Shown: piece after piece, positions 22,403 to 35,499 of the stretch
How positions within the stretch are numbered: the stretch's first letter is position 1
How the letters are laid out: the number at the start of each line of letters is the position of its first letter
Assembly (NCBI RefSeq): GCF_902686445.1
Contig: NC_062219.1
Coordinates: 144,814,057-144,878,056, forward strand
Direction: 5' to 3'
Source of the DNA: Sciurus carolinensis
Taxonomy: Eukaryota; Chordata; Mammalia; Rodentia; Sciuridae
DNA: 64,000 nucleotides
The notes under the pieces: generated by a model
Told to the model about the DNA's origin: nothing
Seen by the model: only the letters and a program-made list of their open reading frames with translations
The model's database searches: none
Program-made: the position numbers and the translations under genes

Positions 22403-24082
22403 TATCTTTCAATATTTAAGTAACTGCACAGGAGAAAGATCATGGTGGAAAGGCCTGGCAGATTCACCTACAGGGAGTGATCAAAGTTAACACCCTCAGT
22501 AATGCACAAAGCAGAACCACTAACCATCTGATGAGATGCAGCATTAAGATCACAGATGGACCAGCTTCGTGGGCATGTGACATCTGCGGTCCCACAGGGC
22601 CCTGTGCCTAGAAGCCCCATGGTTGGTCTCAAGCCCGGCTGTCACCTTCTTGGCATTCTCAGTAATTTTTAACACAGATCCGCATTTTCATTTTGCAGTG
22701 AGTGCTGCCTGAAATGTAGCTGATGCTGGACCCAGTGCTGCTCTTGAAATACTCCTGCCAAGGTGCATAACCTGAATTTGATCATGACGAAACATCCACA
22801 AAACCAAATTGGTGGGCATTCTGCAAAAGCAGTAGCCCGCGCTCTTCCACAGAGCCTAGGTCGTAAAAGTCACTGGAAGATCAAGGAACTGGTTCATGTT
22901 GGAGGAGACCAGAGACTCATGGAAAGAAACTGCCGTGCAGGTTTCTATGTTGGGTCCTTTGGCTGTAAAGGGTGTCATGGGCACAACAAGTGAAACTTGG
23001 ATGGACCCCTGGCAGTGACAAATCAGTGTTCATTTTCCCACCCGATGGTCGCACGCTGGCTGTGTAGACCCTTCTGGTTTGTAGATCTTCCAAGCTTACA
23101 TAGGTGATGGGCACCATATTGGTGAGTTTCTTCCAAATAGTCACGCTTTTTTTTTTTTTTTTTTTTTTTGCAGCTCATTATGTTTGAGATGGTTTCACAC
23201 AAGAAGTAGTGATGGTGAAGGGAAAGCAAGCGGGGAGGGCGTGCCTCTCTAATGAGGTGACAGCTGACGGGACACTTGAACGCAGGGAGGAAGCAAGTCC
23301 CCCGGGGAAGAGCATTCCAGGCAGGGGGGAAGAGAATATGCAAAGGTGGCAGGGAGGGCACATGCCCGTCTCGTTCCAGGAAACCAGGAGGCAGTCCTGC
23401 TGCTGCAGAGAGGCAGAGTGGGAGTTTGATGGAAAATGAGGTCAGAGGGTCAGTGGGGAGCAGATCAAAGTTCCAGTACGGTTGGGGGCTTTGTTCCTGT
23501 GCTGGGAGCCTTTGGGGGTTTTCCACAAGAGGGGAATAAACCAACCTGAGTTTTACAAGGATCACTCTGGCCGCTGTGTGGGAAAGAGACTCTGGAGGGG
23601 AAGTGAGGAGACTCGCTGGGGCCCAATAGGGATAAGTCACTCTCTGAGGAATAATGGGCTGCAGAGCCTCATGGAAGGCTGGCCACTCACAAGCTCAAGC
23701 GCTGGCAGGGCTCAGCCCCAGTAGCAATCATTGCCAGTCTCGTGCCTGTCTTCCTTTGGAGCCCTGCCAGGAGGCATCTAGCACAGAGGCTTCTTGCCAA
23801 AGGGCACTTCTGATCATGACTTGCCAGGAAGGTTGAAAAGGCAGCTGGTTGCATTTTAAATCTAATTTTTCTATTATTTGGCACACACGTTAAAGTGTCA
23901 TTTTAAATTAATTATCACAGAACCAAAGACAAGCTCAGGGAGAAATATGGTAATCATCAGATCCTGCTGTATTACCTGGGGCTCCCTGACAGCTGCAAGC
24001 TCCTTATCCCGTGGGGAGTTCGCATCCTCAAGTCTCCTCAGGAGAAGGATCTTGTGGCTTCAAACTGGCTCCACTTGTGGTA
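22403..24082. other. Mostly unassigned, with one ancient repeat scrap
   Basis: The stretch 22765-22850 (catgacgaaacatccacaaa and nearby) resembles a widely seen old mammalian repeat whose name I cannot give. A run of about 25 T residues lies at 23144-23169 with no visible retroposon body or duplication. Minus-strand frames through 23023-23640 are open by chance and include the homopolymer as Lys residues. Confidence 0.4.
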
Positions 24083-24483
24083 AGTCCCTTTTGTGTTGCA
24101 AAAACAGAATACCACGGACTGGGTAATTTATAAAGGAAGATGCTTCTTACAGTTCCGGAGACTGGGAAGTCCAAGGTGCAGGGGCTTGTGTCTGATGAGG
24201 GCTGCCATCAGCCCATGAGGGCTGCATCATCCCATGGTGGAAGACAGAAGGGCAAGGGAGTGAGATGGAGACAGGAAGGAAGGGCGAGAGGGCAAGAGGG
24301 AGAGAAAAAGGGAGAGAGGGAGAGGAAGGGGCCCTCAGACTCAAGCCCATTTTATAATTGGCACTAATCCATTCTTGAGGGTGAAGCCCTTGTGACCTAA
24401 ACACCTCCCCTCACTGGGGATTGGGAATTGCTTGCAATTCCAACACACAGCTTTGGTGGGGCACATTCAAACCTTGGCACCAC
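24083..24483 (-). mobile_element. Old MaLR-like LTR (MLT1/MST type)
   Basis: Shows cagaataccacggactgggt, aatttataaaggaagatgct, ggagactgggaagtccaagg and ccattcttgagggtgaagcc, the complement of the classical MLT1/MST order. A purine-rich stretch (24240-24330) lies inside. Confidence 0.65.
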
Positions 24484-25440
24484 ATCTCACAAAAATATCT
24501 GTGCATGGACCCCTGATTTTTGGACCCAAAGAGACCTTGTTGGGAAATGATTCCAGTCCCTTCTTTTTCTAGACTCACCAGGTAAATGACATTTTAGAGG
24601 TTGGTTGGGTTTAGCTGTACCCCAAACTTGTCCTTACCAGTTGTCAAGTCCTCTTTAGAGAAAAACCTGGACTTAGGTGCTGGGCATTATGTTTATTGCC
24701 TCTGTCTTCTCCTTCCTTTTTGGAATACCCTGTGATCTTAGGACATAGCATAACTAAAAGACAATCACATGTCCCTTTTGTGTTTGACCAACAATGATGC
24801 TTTAATCTATTATACGATACTTTTCAAACATAAATACACACTTATGGTATTAGGTGTAAAACACACTTTTAAAACCCAAGAGCAGATTCACAAAGACCAA
24901 TACTTAAAAAACATTTCCCCTCTATTTTTAATAAATGTATATTTACTTAAAAATGTATTTCAAATGTGATCCTAAGCCTCTGAGATCATTAATTCCCAGT
25001 TTACACAGCAGAAACCCAGCATGATTAGGGGATGATTTGCTCTAGGTCAGAGACAAAGCCTGTGTGACCTTGGCAATGAAGTAACTAGTTAGATCTGAGA
25101 GATGCCCAGGTTGGCACCCGGACAGATGCACGGCCAAGTACAGCTCTGACCCCTAATTTTGTTGGCCTGATGAGTTCTGAACTGGATTTTGTTCAGCTCG
25201 CCGTGCCTGTTCTTACAGTTACTGAATAGGGTGGTTTAGTTCAAATTTTGTTTGGAGTGATTTATACCTTCCAAGGATGGAGATGAAGATACGGTGGCCT
25301 TCCTTAACTTTCAGGATTATAATTCTGAGGAAAATGAAGCATCAGTTAAATCTAAAAACAACAAAAATATGTAAGTCTTAAAACAATGTCATCCCCACAA
25401 ACTTAAACTTTCAAATCATTTACAAAAGACGTTAGCCATG
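24484..25440. other. Unassigned sequence
   Basis: AT-rich DNA between two LTR-derived segments. No reliable coding, RNA or repeat signal is seen. Confidence 0.4.
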
Positions 25441-26375
25441 GCTCTGGTCTAAATGTGGCCTTCCAAATTTATGTGTTGAAACTTAATGGCCTATGTGACA
25501 GTATTGAGAGGTCAGGCCTTGAGGAGGTTGTTATGGGCCAGGCTATCGGGCAATGACCAAACAGACTCCATTTTACCCTGAGACTCCCAGTCATGTAAGA
25601 AATGCCTCTCCCACGGGAAGAATCGCCTCTGCCCTCCTGATCCTGCTTAGCACACCTTGTGTGGAAACGCAAATGTTTCTGTTCCTCTTATACAATGTAA
25701 AATTGTTCTCTTTTTCCTTCTCATTTTTCTTGGACAATGTACCTCTCAGAGAATGATGGTGTAGACGTTAGTAACCATTCTTTAACTTGTACTTAACTGA
25801 GGCCGTTTTGACTTACGTCCCCTTCTGCTTATGATTCTAGATCTCATGATGTTTGTTTGTGGTTTTGAATCACAGCAACAGCCGCTTGTGATTAATGTGC
25901 TGACTGACATGCTTTACTTATGGGATAAAAGGTGTCCTCTACGTTTGGAGGGGGTCGAAGAGTGTGGACTTGCCGTCTGTCCTCGTCCCGCCAGCTGGGG
26001 GCCCTCAGGCTGGTGAATAAAGATGGTTCCATCTCCTGCTTTAAGACTGACTTTGTGATTTACTGTGATCTCGTCATAACAAGGAAATTGAATCATAAGA
26101 ACCTCCCTCTTGAATAGATTAATAAAAGTGGTTGAGGGAAGTGCCTGGGGCTCTTTTCTCTTCTGTCCTTCCATGTAAGGTCACAGGGTTTGTTCCGCCG
26201 TCCCTTTCCTGATGGGTGGGGATGCAGCGAGAAGGCCCTCACCAGACATCAAACACCAGCATCTTGAACTGGACTCCCCACCTCCAGAACTGTAAGAAGT
26301 AAATCACTGTCTTTGCAGTTTACTCAGTCTCAGGCATTTTGTTACAGCAGCACAAACAGACTAAGATAGCATGCT
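25441..26375 (+). mobile_element. MLT1-like LTR, split by a younger LTR
   Basis: The left part has ggtctaaatgtggccttcca and gtgttgaaacttaatggcct. The right part has ggccctcaccagacatcaaa, ctccagaactgtaagaagta and gcacaaacagactaagatag. Together they make an ordinary MLT1 order once 25529-26081 is removed. Confidence 0.7.
25529..26081 (+). mobile_element. Solo LTR, 553 bp, nested in MLT1-like LTR
   Basis: Bounded by a perfect 7-bp inverted terminal repeat, TGTTATG...CATAACA. A TATA box (gggataaaagg, 25921-25931) is followed about 85 bp later by AATAAA (gaataaagatgg, 26014-26025), giving U3, R and U5 in plus orientation. The flanking aggt and agga differ at one base, compatible with an aged 4-bp duplication. 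No internal retroviral DNA is present. Confidence 0.8.
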
Positions 26376-26644
26376 GCCATGTTTCTACCTGTTCAGTTTG
26401 TAGCAGTCCTGAAAAAATCGTCCGTATTTCCCGAGGCCACAACTTACATTTTTGTCTTGTTTCCCCAAAACCTTTCATAGGTCTGATTACTTGGATCACA
26501 TACTCACAAAATGTTTTTGCCACCTTAATAGACCAATCAAGGAAACTCAGGGCCTCAGGGTCTTGAGCATCCTAGCTGTGAGACTTCAAGTTTCTATGGC
26601 TGCTAATGTTCTCATTGATTCTCCCTGTGAGTTTAAAGCCCGTT

Positions 26645-27345
26645 ATGGTCTGAATTATGTCCCCTCACCACCCGGTTTCCTGTTTGACATCCTAACCCTC
26701 AGTACCTCAGAATGACTGTATTTGGAGACAAGGTTTTTAAAGAGGTGATTAAGTTAAAATAAGGTTGTAGGGGTGCCAGGCTAACTCAGGCGCAGGTAAG
26801 GGCCACGGAGTCAAGACCCCAGATTCTGGGAGTTGGGTGGAAGCAGGCTTGTGGTGAGCAGCCTGCAAACTCGTTTATTGCAGGAACAGGTATACATTTT
26901 ATAAGTTTCTTGCTCAATCACAATGTGCCACGGGGGATCAGACCACCAGACTCCTATACAGTTTCCCTTGGTAACACTAGGTCGACTTGGGGCAGTTGTT
27001 TACTTTCCTAGGTGGTCAGAGCGGAATGCTCCTCCCTGCAAGTTTACACACTTGAGACATTAACTGCTGTGAGCCAAGAACTAGGATTTCTCCCATCCTA
27101 AGGTCTTTATGGTAGGCCCTAATCTAATGTGACCTGTGTCCTTTAGAAGATTCATGGAGGACAGATTGCCTGAAGATGTCAGAAAAAGACAGCCACGTGC
27201 ACAGCAAGGATGCCTGAGAACGATACCACCCCCATTAGCACCATGATCTTGAACTTCCAGCTCCAGAACTGGAAAGAGATAGATTTCTGTGGTTTAAGTC
27301 ACCCAGTCCATGGTGTTTTGTTGGGTAGCCCTAGCAGACTAAATA
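26645..27345 (+). mobile_element. MaLR-like LTR, split by a younger LTR
   Basis: The left part reads atggtctgaattatgtcccc and ccctcagtacctcagaatga. The right part reads aggccctaatctaatgtgac, gaacttccagctccagaact and agccctagcagactaaatag. The two parts join across 26766-27100. Confidence 0.65.
26766..27100 (-). mobile_element. Solo LTR, nested, 4-bp target duplication
   Basis: Flanked by aggt at 26762-26765 and 27101-27104. The minus strand shows a TATA box (complement of cattttataagtttc, about 26894-26908) and AATAAA (complement of gtttattgcagg, about 26873-26884). The right terminus reads ta where CA/TG symmetry would predict ca, a likely point change. Length and duplication fit a class I-type solo LTR. 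Confidence 0.7.
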
Positions 27346-27835
27346 GAGTTTGGTACTCAGAGTGGGGTACTATTATTTTAAAAACCCTAAAAATGGGGAA
27401 GTGGCATGGAGCTGGGTAATGGGTAGTGGCTAGAAGGCTTTTGAAGCACATGGTAGAAAAACCTAGATTGTCTTGAAGAGACTGTTGGTAGAAATACGGG
27501 CATGTCAGTTGTTTCTGGTGAGGTCTCAGATGGAAGTGAGGAGCATGTTATTAGGCACTAGAAGAAAGGAAATGCTTGCTATAAAGTTGCAAAGGACATG
27601 GCTTAATTATGTTCCAGTGTTTTGCAAAAGGTAATACTCAAACGTGATAAACTTGAATATTTAGCTCAGGAAATTTCTAAATGAAGTGTCGATGGTGTGG
27701 CCTGATTTCTTTTCACCATGTATACAAAAGTACGAGACCACAAAGCTAAGTTGAAGAAGGAACTGTTAAACAAGGAACCAGAATTCGAAGATTTGGACAA
27801 TGCTTAGTTATCCAGATTGCAATGCATGAATACAC

Positions 27836-28290
27836 CGTGTCTGGTTTAGATATGAAGTGTCCTCTAAGAGCTTGCCTGTGAGACAACGCAAGAACATTCA
27901 GAGATAAAACAATTAGATCATGAGAGTCGTGACCTAATCAGTGGATCCATCCATTTGGTGGATTAATAACTTGAAAGGTTTCTGGCCCAGGTGGCAACTT
28001 TAGGTATGTAGGTGTGGCTGGAGGAAGCCCGTCACTGGGGGTGTGCCTTTTGGTTTTAAATTTTGTCCCTGGCAACTCACTTTCTCTGTCTGCTTTCTGA
28101 CTGCCAGGACCTGCCAGCTTTCCTCACCAGGCCCTCCCACCATGATGTTCTGACTCACTTGGGGCCAGAGCAATGCAGTTGGCTGACCATGAACTGAACC
28201 TCTGAATCCATGAGTTAACATCAACTTTTCCTGCTCGGAGTTGTTCTTGACAGGCATTTTGGTCACATGGATGAAAGTCTGACTAACATA
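27836..28290 (+). mobile_element. MaLR-like LTR
   Basis: Order gtctggtttagatatgaagt, caattagatcatgagagtcg, gtgacctaatcagtggatcc, ccaccatgatgttctgactc, ctgaacctctgaatccatga and gaaagtctgactaaca. This is the best-preserved example in the window of the family also seen at 22003 and 54356. Confidence 0.7.
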
Positions 28291-28805
28291 TTGCCCTTAC
28301 TTTATAGGGTGGTCATGAGGCTTGAATGTGATCTGTTACATGTACTGTGAGAACTTTGCCAATCGTAAACTGTTGTACAAAGAAAAGGTGCTATAATGCT
28401 AATATCATTGGTGTTGTTTTATGTCCCTCATGAGGGCAGGAAGGAGGAAAATGTCAGCATTATTATTTTTTCATTTGTGATATCGGAGGTTTAGAAAGAT
28501 AAAGTGATTTATTCTGTAATGCCTTAGGGTCGTAGGATCTGGATGAGACTTTGATCTTTAAATCTCAGCCCAGTGCTTTCTAATATACCATTCTCTCATG
28601 CCAAAGACTTTTAGACTTTTAGCAAATCAGATTAACAAGCATTTAATTGCCTATTCTGACCAGCACATGGTTAGAACCAGGAGAAATACAATATAAGCAG
28701 AAAACACAGTTTTGTCTCTATATTGTTTAGAAATAATTTTAAACAGTTCCCAGCTAACTAACTGCATCACAACATTGGGATAATGAATTTCCAGCATGTC
28801 ATTCT

Positions 28806-28930
28806 CTCTGTTTTTGAGATGGAGTCTTGCTATGTTGCCCAGGGTGGCCTTAAACTCCTGGGCTCAAGGGATCCTCCTGCCTCAGCCTCCCGAGTAGCTG
28901 AGACCACAGGTGTGCACCTCTACCTGGCTC
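28806..28930 (-). mobile_element. Old 7SL-derived monomer (B1F/FLAM-like)
   Basis: The minus strand reads through ctactcgggaggctgaggca, gaggatcccttgagcccagg and gccaccctgggcaacatagc. It resembles the early 7SL monomers ancestral to rodent B1 and primate Alu more than it does the younger B1 halves of the B1-dID copies here, and it has no ID half. Confidence 0.75.
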
Positions 28931-31900
28931 CATATACTTGAGTTGATTAACCTCTAAAGGTAGGCTGGTGATCTCCCTAACACCTTTTGGAAAACAGGTT
29001 AGATTTTAGAGTCTTGAAAGATGTCACTTTGGTTAGTTTGTCACAGATGCATTTTTTTCCCCTTTGTATCTTCCATGATTGTCTTGGAAGGCAAAGGCTT
29101 TAATTCATATGCCAATATCACAATCCAAAGCTCCTGCCACAAATAAAAGGTTATCAAGTAGAATACAGACAGCCCCGACTTCCAGTGACTTGACTGGTGA
29201 TTTTTTAGCTTTCTGATGGTGCTAAAAGGATGCATATTTAGTGGAATCTGTACTTGGAATTTTGAATCTGGATCTTTTCCCAGGCTGGCGATATGCAATC
29301 CCGTCCTCTCTCGTGATGCTGGGCAGTGGCAGTGGCCGCAGCTCCCAGACAGCCCAGGAAACAACCCATGCTGCGTAGGAAGCAGCTGCTTAGCTGGGAT
29401 GCTCCACAGATCAGGTGTAGCCAATGCACTTCGAACTTGGAACATTTTCAATTTGCAGTGAACACAGGACACAACCCTGTCTGAAGTCAAGGAGCATATT
29501 TGTACTTGTGAATTCGGTCACTGATTTAATTAAAAATGGCCTGGGGGAACGACAAAGAACAACGTCACAGGTAGCGTTTTGGCAGACGTGAAGCAGCTTG
29601 AGCTGTGGTATCTACCTTGGGTGTCATCCTGGGGAGCATGTTGCTGGAGTCCCCGTGAGTGACAGGCCTTCATCTTTCTGCTCCTCATCCAACCTCACAA
29701 ATGCTACTGAAGCAAATCCACATCTGCTGGAGGGTAGGTGTTAAAATGGTCTTCCCCTGACACTGGGGTAAAAGCTTTGCATAGTAATAATAGTACAATA
29801 AATAATGGGAGGAAAGGAAGGGAGACAATCGAAGGACGTCCAGAAACCTTCTCCTCCCATGGCAACTCACCAGCTGCCAAGAGCACGTATGTGTGGACGA
29901 TGCCAACTGACTAATCTTCATGGAAAGCAATGTTTTTTTCTTTCTTTCTTTCTTTCTAATGAACAACTTCAAAGAAAACATCCTCAGAAATGATGGCCCC
30001 ATAATTCAGTCCTGAGAGATGGTATGGAATTGTAATCATACTCCCCATTAGTGATTTCAGAGAACCCAGTGGGGAAGGATTTTGTGAAGTGTAGAATTTT
30101 TTTTCCTATTTGAAGACTCTGCTACTCCCTTTTGATTTTTAAGTTTGAATTTCCATGTATTTGATTGTCTTAAAGTCAGACACATATATTGACATGTGAC
30201 CTCAAAGTAGCAAGTGACTACAGAGCAAGGGTCTCAGGAGGAGCAACTCTGTTCTGATCACCCAGAGGCCCCCCCCAACTCTGTTCATGGCAGGACCACA
30301 TCATGGGACACAGACAAGCCACAGCCCCACAAAGAAAAGTCACTGTGGGTGTGTCTGGCTTCGCCATAGCAGGACCCTGCACACACCCACACTCTATGTG
30401 ACCACAGATATGAGGAAAAGAGAAACAAGTTCTCCCAAGTGAAATTTGCTCATATAATCAGCTTACAATCACTTCCTCTTCTCTTTCTTCATAATAAACA
30501 AAACAACAACAACAACCCAATGATTTTACCATTTACCCATCCCTAAGGTAAAGTACTAAGACCTTATCACACATCCTCTGGCCTTGCCCTCCCCCTTTCT
30601 CACTACCTTTGGCATCATTGTCTGGGTTCACATGCACATCTATTCTGGAAAGGCCACGTGAGTGTGTGTGTTTGTGTGTCTGGTTCTTCACATCTCTTTC
30701 CACTTCTCCCCTAGGTAGACATACCCCCTTTCCTCCTTGCTCCTACAGGTGAAAAGCCAAAGACTCTGGGTATTACAATTCTAGTAGTACTTCCTTTGAT
30801 ACAGAGGTTACTAGTAGTGCAATTCATTGTCTATATATATATTTACTAATTTAATCTCCAGAGCAGCTCTATGAAGTTAGAACTATTAGCCTCATTTTAT
30901 ATATGAGAAAATGGATACATAAATTGTTATAAATAAGTTCAGAGAAAGGAAATAAACAGCCTCTCAAGTGCACTCTCCCCTTCGGCTCACAAGCTTCCTA
31001 GTCTATCTGAATGCAGAGAGAATATAGAGTACACACAGAAGCCAGGTGTGGGCAGATCCCCATCACACGGGCTCACTTCTAAGTATGTGCATGAGCCTGT
31101 GGCTTTCTCGAGGCGTCCAGCAGGGCTGAAAACAGCGCTAGCTTGCAGAGCGTCGGGGCAGGGTCGACACCCAGGAACCTGGTCCACAGTGTCCTAGGGC
31201 TCTCAGCCTGGAGCCTGCACTTGTTCACCACGAAGCTCCACGGCGCGCTCCTGCCACCTACAGCTGGAAGACTGAAGCGCAGATTCCAGATCCAGCAAAA
31301 CCCAGGACAAAACAAAGCAGAAAGTCAGGCCCAAACCCTCAAAAAGCAAGCTCTTGAGTCTGAGCACTGTGGATCAACACGATAATGTACTTCAAAATCA
31401 AAGGTATTTATTTTAGATGCCCAGCTTCCTATTTCTGTAAGTGGGTTATCCTCCAATAACATTAAGATTAAACTTTTGGCAGCTCTTAAAATAAGGAAGG
31501 AGAGAGAGAGAGAAAGAGAGAGAGAGAGAAGAAACACGAGAGAATGTGCTTTAAAAATAAGCCTTGATGTTGTAGTACAGGGCTCAAGGGTCATCTGTTT
31601 TTTGTTTGTTTGTTTTGTTTTGTTTTAAATTCCAAATGAACTCATCACAGTGAGTCAGAAGACTTAACGTTCCTCCTTAGTAAAGGGCGGCTTTCCAGTG
31701 GGTCCACCCCGTCCTGGGAAGGACGTGGGCTTGGGAGCTTCCTCCAGGTTCTGCGTGGGTCCCTTCCCCAGACAGCACTCACTTCTCAGCTGGCTGCGTC
31801 AGTGCCGTCTGTGACAGGCGGGAGTGCAGGCGCTGGCCTACAGGGACAGGCCAAGCACACACAACTGCCCGTCACCACCGCGTCCTAGCTGCTGTCCTCA

Positions 31901-32104
31901 CCCGGAGATGAAGGAGCGCTGTGACCACGACGGGGGACGCGGGGTCTTCTTCGTGATCTCCACTGGGCGATGGACCCCCTGGGGAATATAATTCATTCAT
32001 TTTTTGAACACCTTCCAGTGCAGAAGAGGGAATACATAGGATCATAAAGGAAATGGACTATGTGTTCTTTAAAACTGTGCTGGTGTGTGTCTAGTCCAAG
32101 CACT
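28931..32104. other. Mostly unassigned, with short simple repeats
   Basis: Over 3 kb with no recognised transposon. It contains ttc-type repeats (29937-29956), a caa tract (30502-30515), ta repeats (30832-30842) and an ag tract (31498-31530). The 149-codon minus-strand frame (29041-29490) has no domain I recognise. A weaker CTCF-like word on the minus strand (GTAGGTGGCAGGAGC, 31249-31263) matches the right half of the core only. Confidence 0.4.
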
Positions 32105-32380
32105 AGTAAGTGTTCTGCTATAAGAAAATTCCACAGATGGGAGCATAACTAGCAGATGGTTATTTCTCGCAGCTCTGGGGGATGTAAGTCCAAGGTCAAG
32201 GTGCCCCCAGATTCATTTCCTGGCCAGGGCCCACTTCCAGGCTTGGGGGCGCTGCCTGCTCTCTGCGTCCCTGTGGCAGGGACAGGGGCTCTGGTGTCTC
32301 TTGCTCTTCCCACCAGGGCTCTCCTCCCACCGTGGCCCCACCCTCTTATCTAAACTTGATCACCCCCCCCAAGGCCCTAT
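32105..32380 (-). mobile_element. Old MaLR-like LTR (MLT1/MST type)
   Basis: Recognised by ctataagaaaattccacaga, gcagctctgggggatgtaag, tccaaggtcaaggtgccccc and atttcctggccagggcccac. Strongly decayed, with poorly defined ends. Confidence 0.5.
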
Positions 32381-34639
32381 GCCACGTTGCAGGGTGGGAT
32401 TTCAGCAAATAAATCTGGGTAGTAGGAAGGTGGGAGATGTTCGGCCCATGACCATGTGCCTCTTTCCTGGGGCGTTGAATGGCAAGCCCTGGTAGTGACC
32501 CAATGAAGCAGCGATGAACGTAATTGGTATTTCCAGGTCTCTGGGATGTAACATGATCTGAAAATATTGGTGATTTCCATTGGTGACAAAGCCCCAGGAA
32601 CTCCTCATGCTATTGTGGTTCAGGACCCATTTTCTTAATTGAGGAAACGTTAAATTTCAATTAGAAGCTAATAAAAGTAGCTGTGTCATTTCCCCACCTA
32701 TCTTCACAGAGCCCGAGGCTCTGTAAATGGACCTTAGTGTAATGAGCCTCTGCCTTAGAGAGTCTGAGCACATTGCCGGCTTGTGTTCACTGGACCACAG
32801 GGGGCTGGGCGCCCTGTTAGCTAAGGTATTAAGGAGAACTCACCAGTGTGCAGATTGCAGACGGGGGCTGCCACGCGAGCCGGCCACCTTGGTCTCAATA
32901 TCTGCCTTTCCTCCGGCCTTTCGGTTTTCTGGAATGCAAGACGTGGGCCCTGGTTGCAGGGCCTATTCTGAGCACAGCGTCCTTTTCTCACCATTCGGTC
33001 TTGGGTACAAGTGACAGTGAATATTGGGCTGAGTCAGCCTCCTGGACAGAAACTGCTGACCCCAACAGGGAGCTCAGCTTCACTGTGTTCCTTTCCAGGA
33101 TGTATCGGTAAACCCACGGATTTGTGTTCTGTAGGGAAAGGGCTGATTCCTAGTTAGTGTTCAAGGCCAAACGAATCCTTTCTGGAGTAGAGTAAGTGTT
33201 AAAATCAAAAGGGTGAAGAGGATGGAAGGCTGTCACATCTCCATAGAAATGTCTCAGTCAACCGGAAGCAAACTTGTGCAAGCATTTTCAGTATGTAGTT
33301 TAAGATGGATGAAAATATACTTTCACTGGTAGAAAACCGTCGGTCCATCTTGGAATATTTTAATGCCATTCTTTTGGGGGCATCTTGTATCCAGGGAGAT
33401 GTCTTAATGATACTCATGAATCACAAAGTAAAATGTCTCGTCGTGCTTCCTTTAGATGCCCCTCCTCTGAGTTAATAGTGTCATTGGCACTTATTCAACC
33501 TGTAGGAGTTTAGCCTCATGGAAAACCTCAGTATAGGCCTGATGGCCACTTGTGGGCAGAAGTCCCCTCTGTGGCTTCTGCTCTGCTGATGTGCACAGAG
33601 GTGGGAAGCGGGGCGGGGGTTGTGACTTCCGGGGTTCCCGGGAGGAGAGCAACCTCCTGGCTGCAGCCAGCTTAGCAAGCTGTCCCCACCACCATCCACT
33701 CTCCAAATTAGGCCTGGGTATCATGAGGTGAGGACTTAGCCCAGGGCCAGCAGATGGGGACAGAAGGAAGGGAAGGGCTGCTATGGAATCCATTTGTAAT
33801 TTTCATACAGTTATCCCAAAGATTCCTTGAAAAAAGGGAAATTCTCAATGTAATTCAGACACACCTGCCCATTCCCTAATCCCATCCCCGTTACCAAGAA
33901 AGTCCAAAGGGATATTTTTAAAAGCTCATGGGCCGTCTCCAGTGATAAACTGGACATGTGCTCACCTCTTCCAGGCCCATGACGCCTGTCAATTCAGACG
34001 CCAGCAAATACTTCAGAGGCAGCAGGAGCGTGGCCTGATGGAAGGACCTCGTTTGTCTTTATTTTTTGAGATGATAGAGACCAAAAACAAATGAATAAAT
34101 GAAGGCCAGCTCAGAAGATGTAGAATCTTTCATAACTTTAACATTTCATTTTGGTAAGCGTCCTTTTATTTTTTGCCCATACATAAACATTTTCATGCAA
34201 AAGTATGTAAAGTTTTTTTTATATAGTTCATATCATTTTGATCTAATATTGTGTACATTTTCTCATGGTGCCTGTAGTCTTTGTATCAAGTAGCTACCTG
34301 CATGGAGATAATATGCAATAACTTCATAATTATGCTGTCATTGTTACAAAGTATGTCTTTTCCAATTTTTGCTACTTTGAAATATTTCCTTTATAGAGTT
34401 TTTTTCTTCATTTGTGTTAAGGATAAATTCTCATGAATTTTGTAATAAAGCATGGAATATAAATATTTTGTTTAAGTAAATACATATTATCAGACTATTT
34501 TGCAAACTGACAGTGTCAGGACCAATGGACAATGTCAGCAGCATTGAGGAGGCTCTGATTTCATCACATTCACAGCTCAAGGTCCTATGATCAGAAGAGC
34601 TTTGCTAATTCAGAGGGTATATTTCCTTCTCTCTCCCCC
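32381..34639. other. Unassigned sequence
   Basis: Unique-looking, with an AT-rich section 34090-34500 that has a weak resemblance to antisense ancient L1. No gene or clear repeat is supported. Confidence 0.4.
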
Positions 34640-34931
34640 ACCCCCCCAGAGGCATAGACAGAGGTTTATTTAGGAAAACAGATAAATACTCAAGGGAGAA
34701 TGAGGTGATCGCAAGGAAAAGGACTTTGGAGTGAAGCAAGGAAGACTTTCAAGGGAGACACTCAGCAACCCGTTGTGTGGGCTGTCAATATTTATCAAGG
34801 GACTGTTGCTAGGGGCGGGACTAGGGGTGGAGCCAGGGCGGAGTCACACAATTTAGTGCTAGTTTTCTCAGTGCTTGCGTTTTGCCCTCATTTTGCAAAG
34901 GCCTGGGTCACAGCCTAACCCATGGTCTGAC
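34640..34931 (-). mobile_element. Probable LTR, minus orientation
   Basis: The right end is tggtctgaca and the minus strand begins TGTCAGACCATGGG, an LTR-like TG start. Two polyadenylation-like complements (tttatt, 34667-34672, and the complement of aaataaat) lie near the left end. GC boxes (ggggcgggac, 34813-34822; ggggtggagc) precede an AT-rich tcaatatttatc (34786-34797), giving a plausible promoter. The left boundary and target duplication are not resolved. Confidence 0.5.
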
Positions 34932-35499
34932 ACTCAGGAGTTGCAGTTGTTCCTGGGCATTGCATGATTTTTCTTTCCGTTCACATCTGCTTACCAATGA
35001 GATGACACATTTCCCAAATATCTGTTTTCAGTTTGTGTTTTTACTTTGAGAGATTATCTTTCCACGTCTTTCTCAATTTCTCTAGCAGGTGACTTCAATT
35101 TATTAGGACTTCATGATAGGTATTAATTCTTTGCTTGCATATTTGCGGCAAATAATTTTTATTATAAAAGAGTCTATTTTACATGCTTTAATGTGTCAAT
35201 CTTTATTTGCTGATGTTCCATATCAGAGGAAAGCATCATTCTCTGTGGATTTTTAAAAAAAGTTTTATTAAATGATTCCTGATTTTTAAAAGCAGCTTGT
35301 AATATTTTAGACTTTTTCATCTTTTAACCCACCTGTGGTTCGTCTAGTGATGTTGCATCTGGCAGTGTTTCTCAAAGGGCTGGTAGAGGCCACTTGTATC
35401 AGGTGCACTTGGAGCAGAGTTAAGAATCTGGATTCTTGGACGGCCCAGATTTATGGGGTCAGTCTATCCAGATGGCCCCAGACTCATCATGAAGGAAAT

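Noticed and set aside
23144..23169. Poly(A) tail of a processed gene on the minus strand
   Set aside because: No gene-like body follows on the expected side and no target duplication was found.
23023..23640. 205-codon minus-strand open frame
   Set aside because: It runs through a T homopolymer (Lys run) and has no domain. It is a chance frame.
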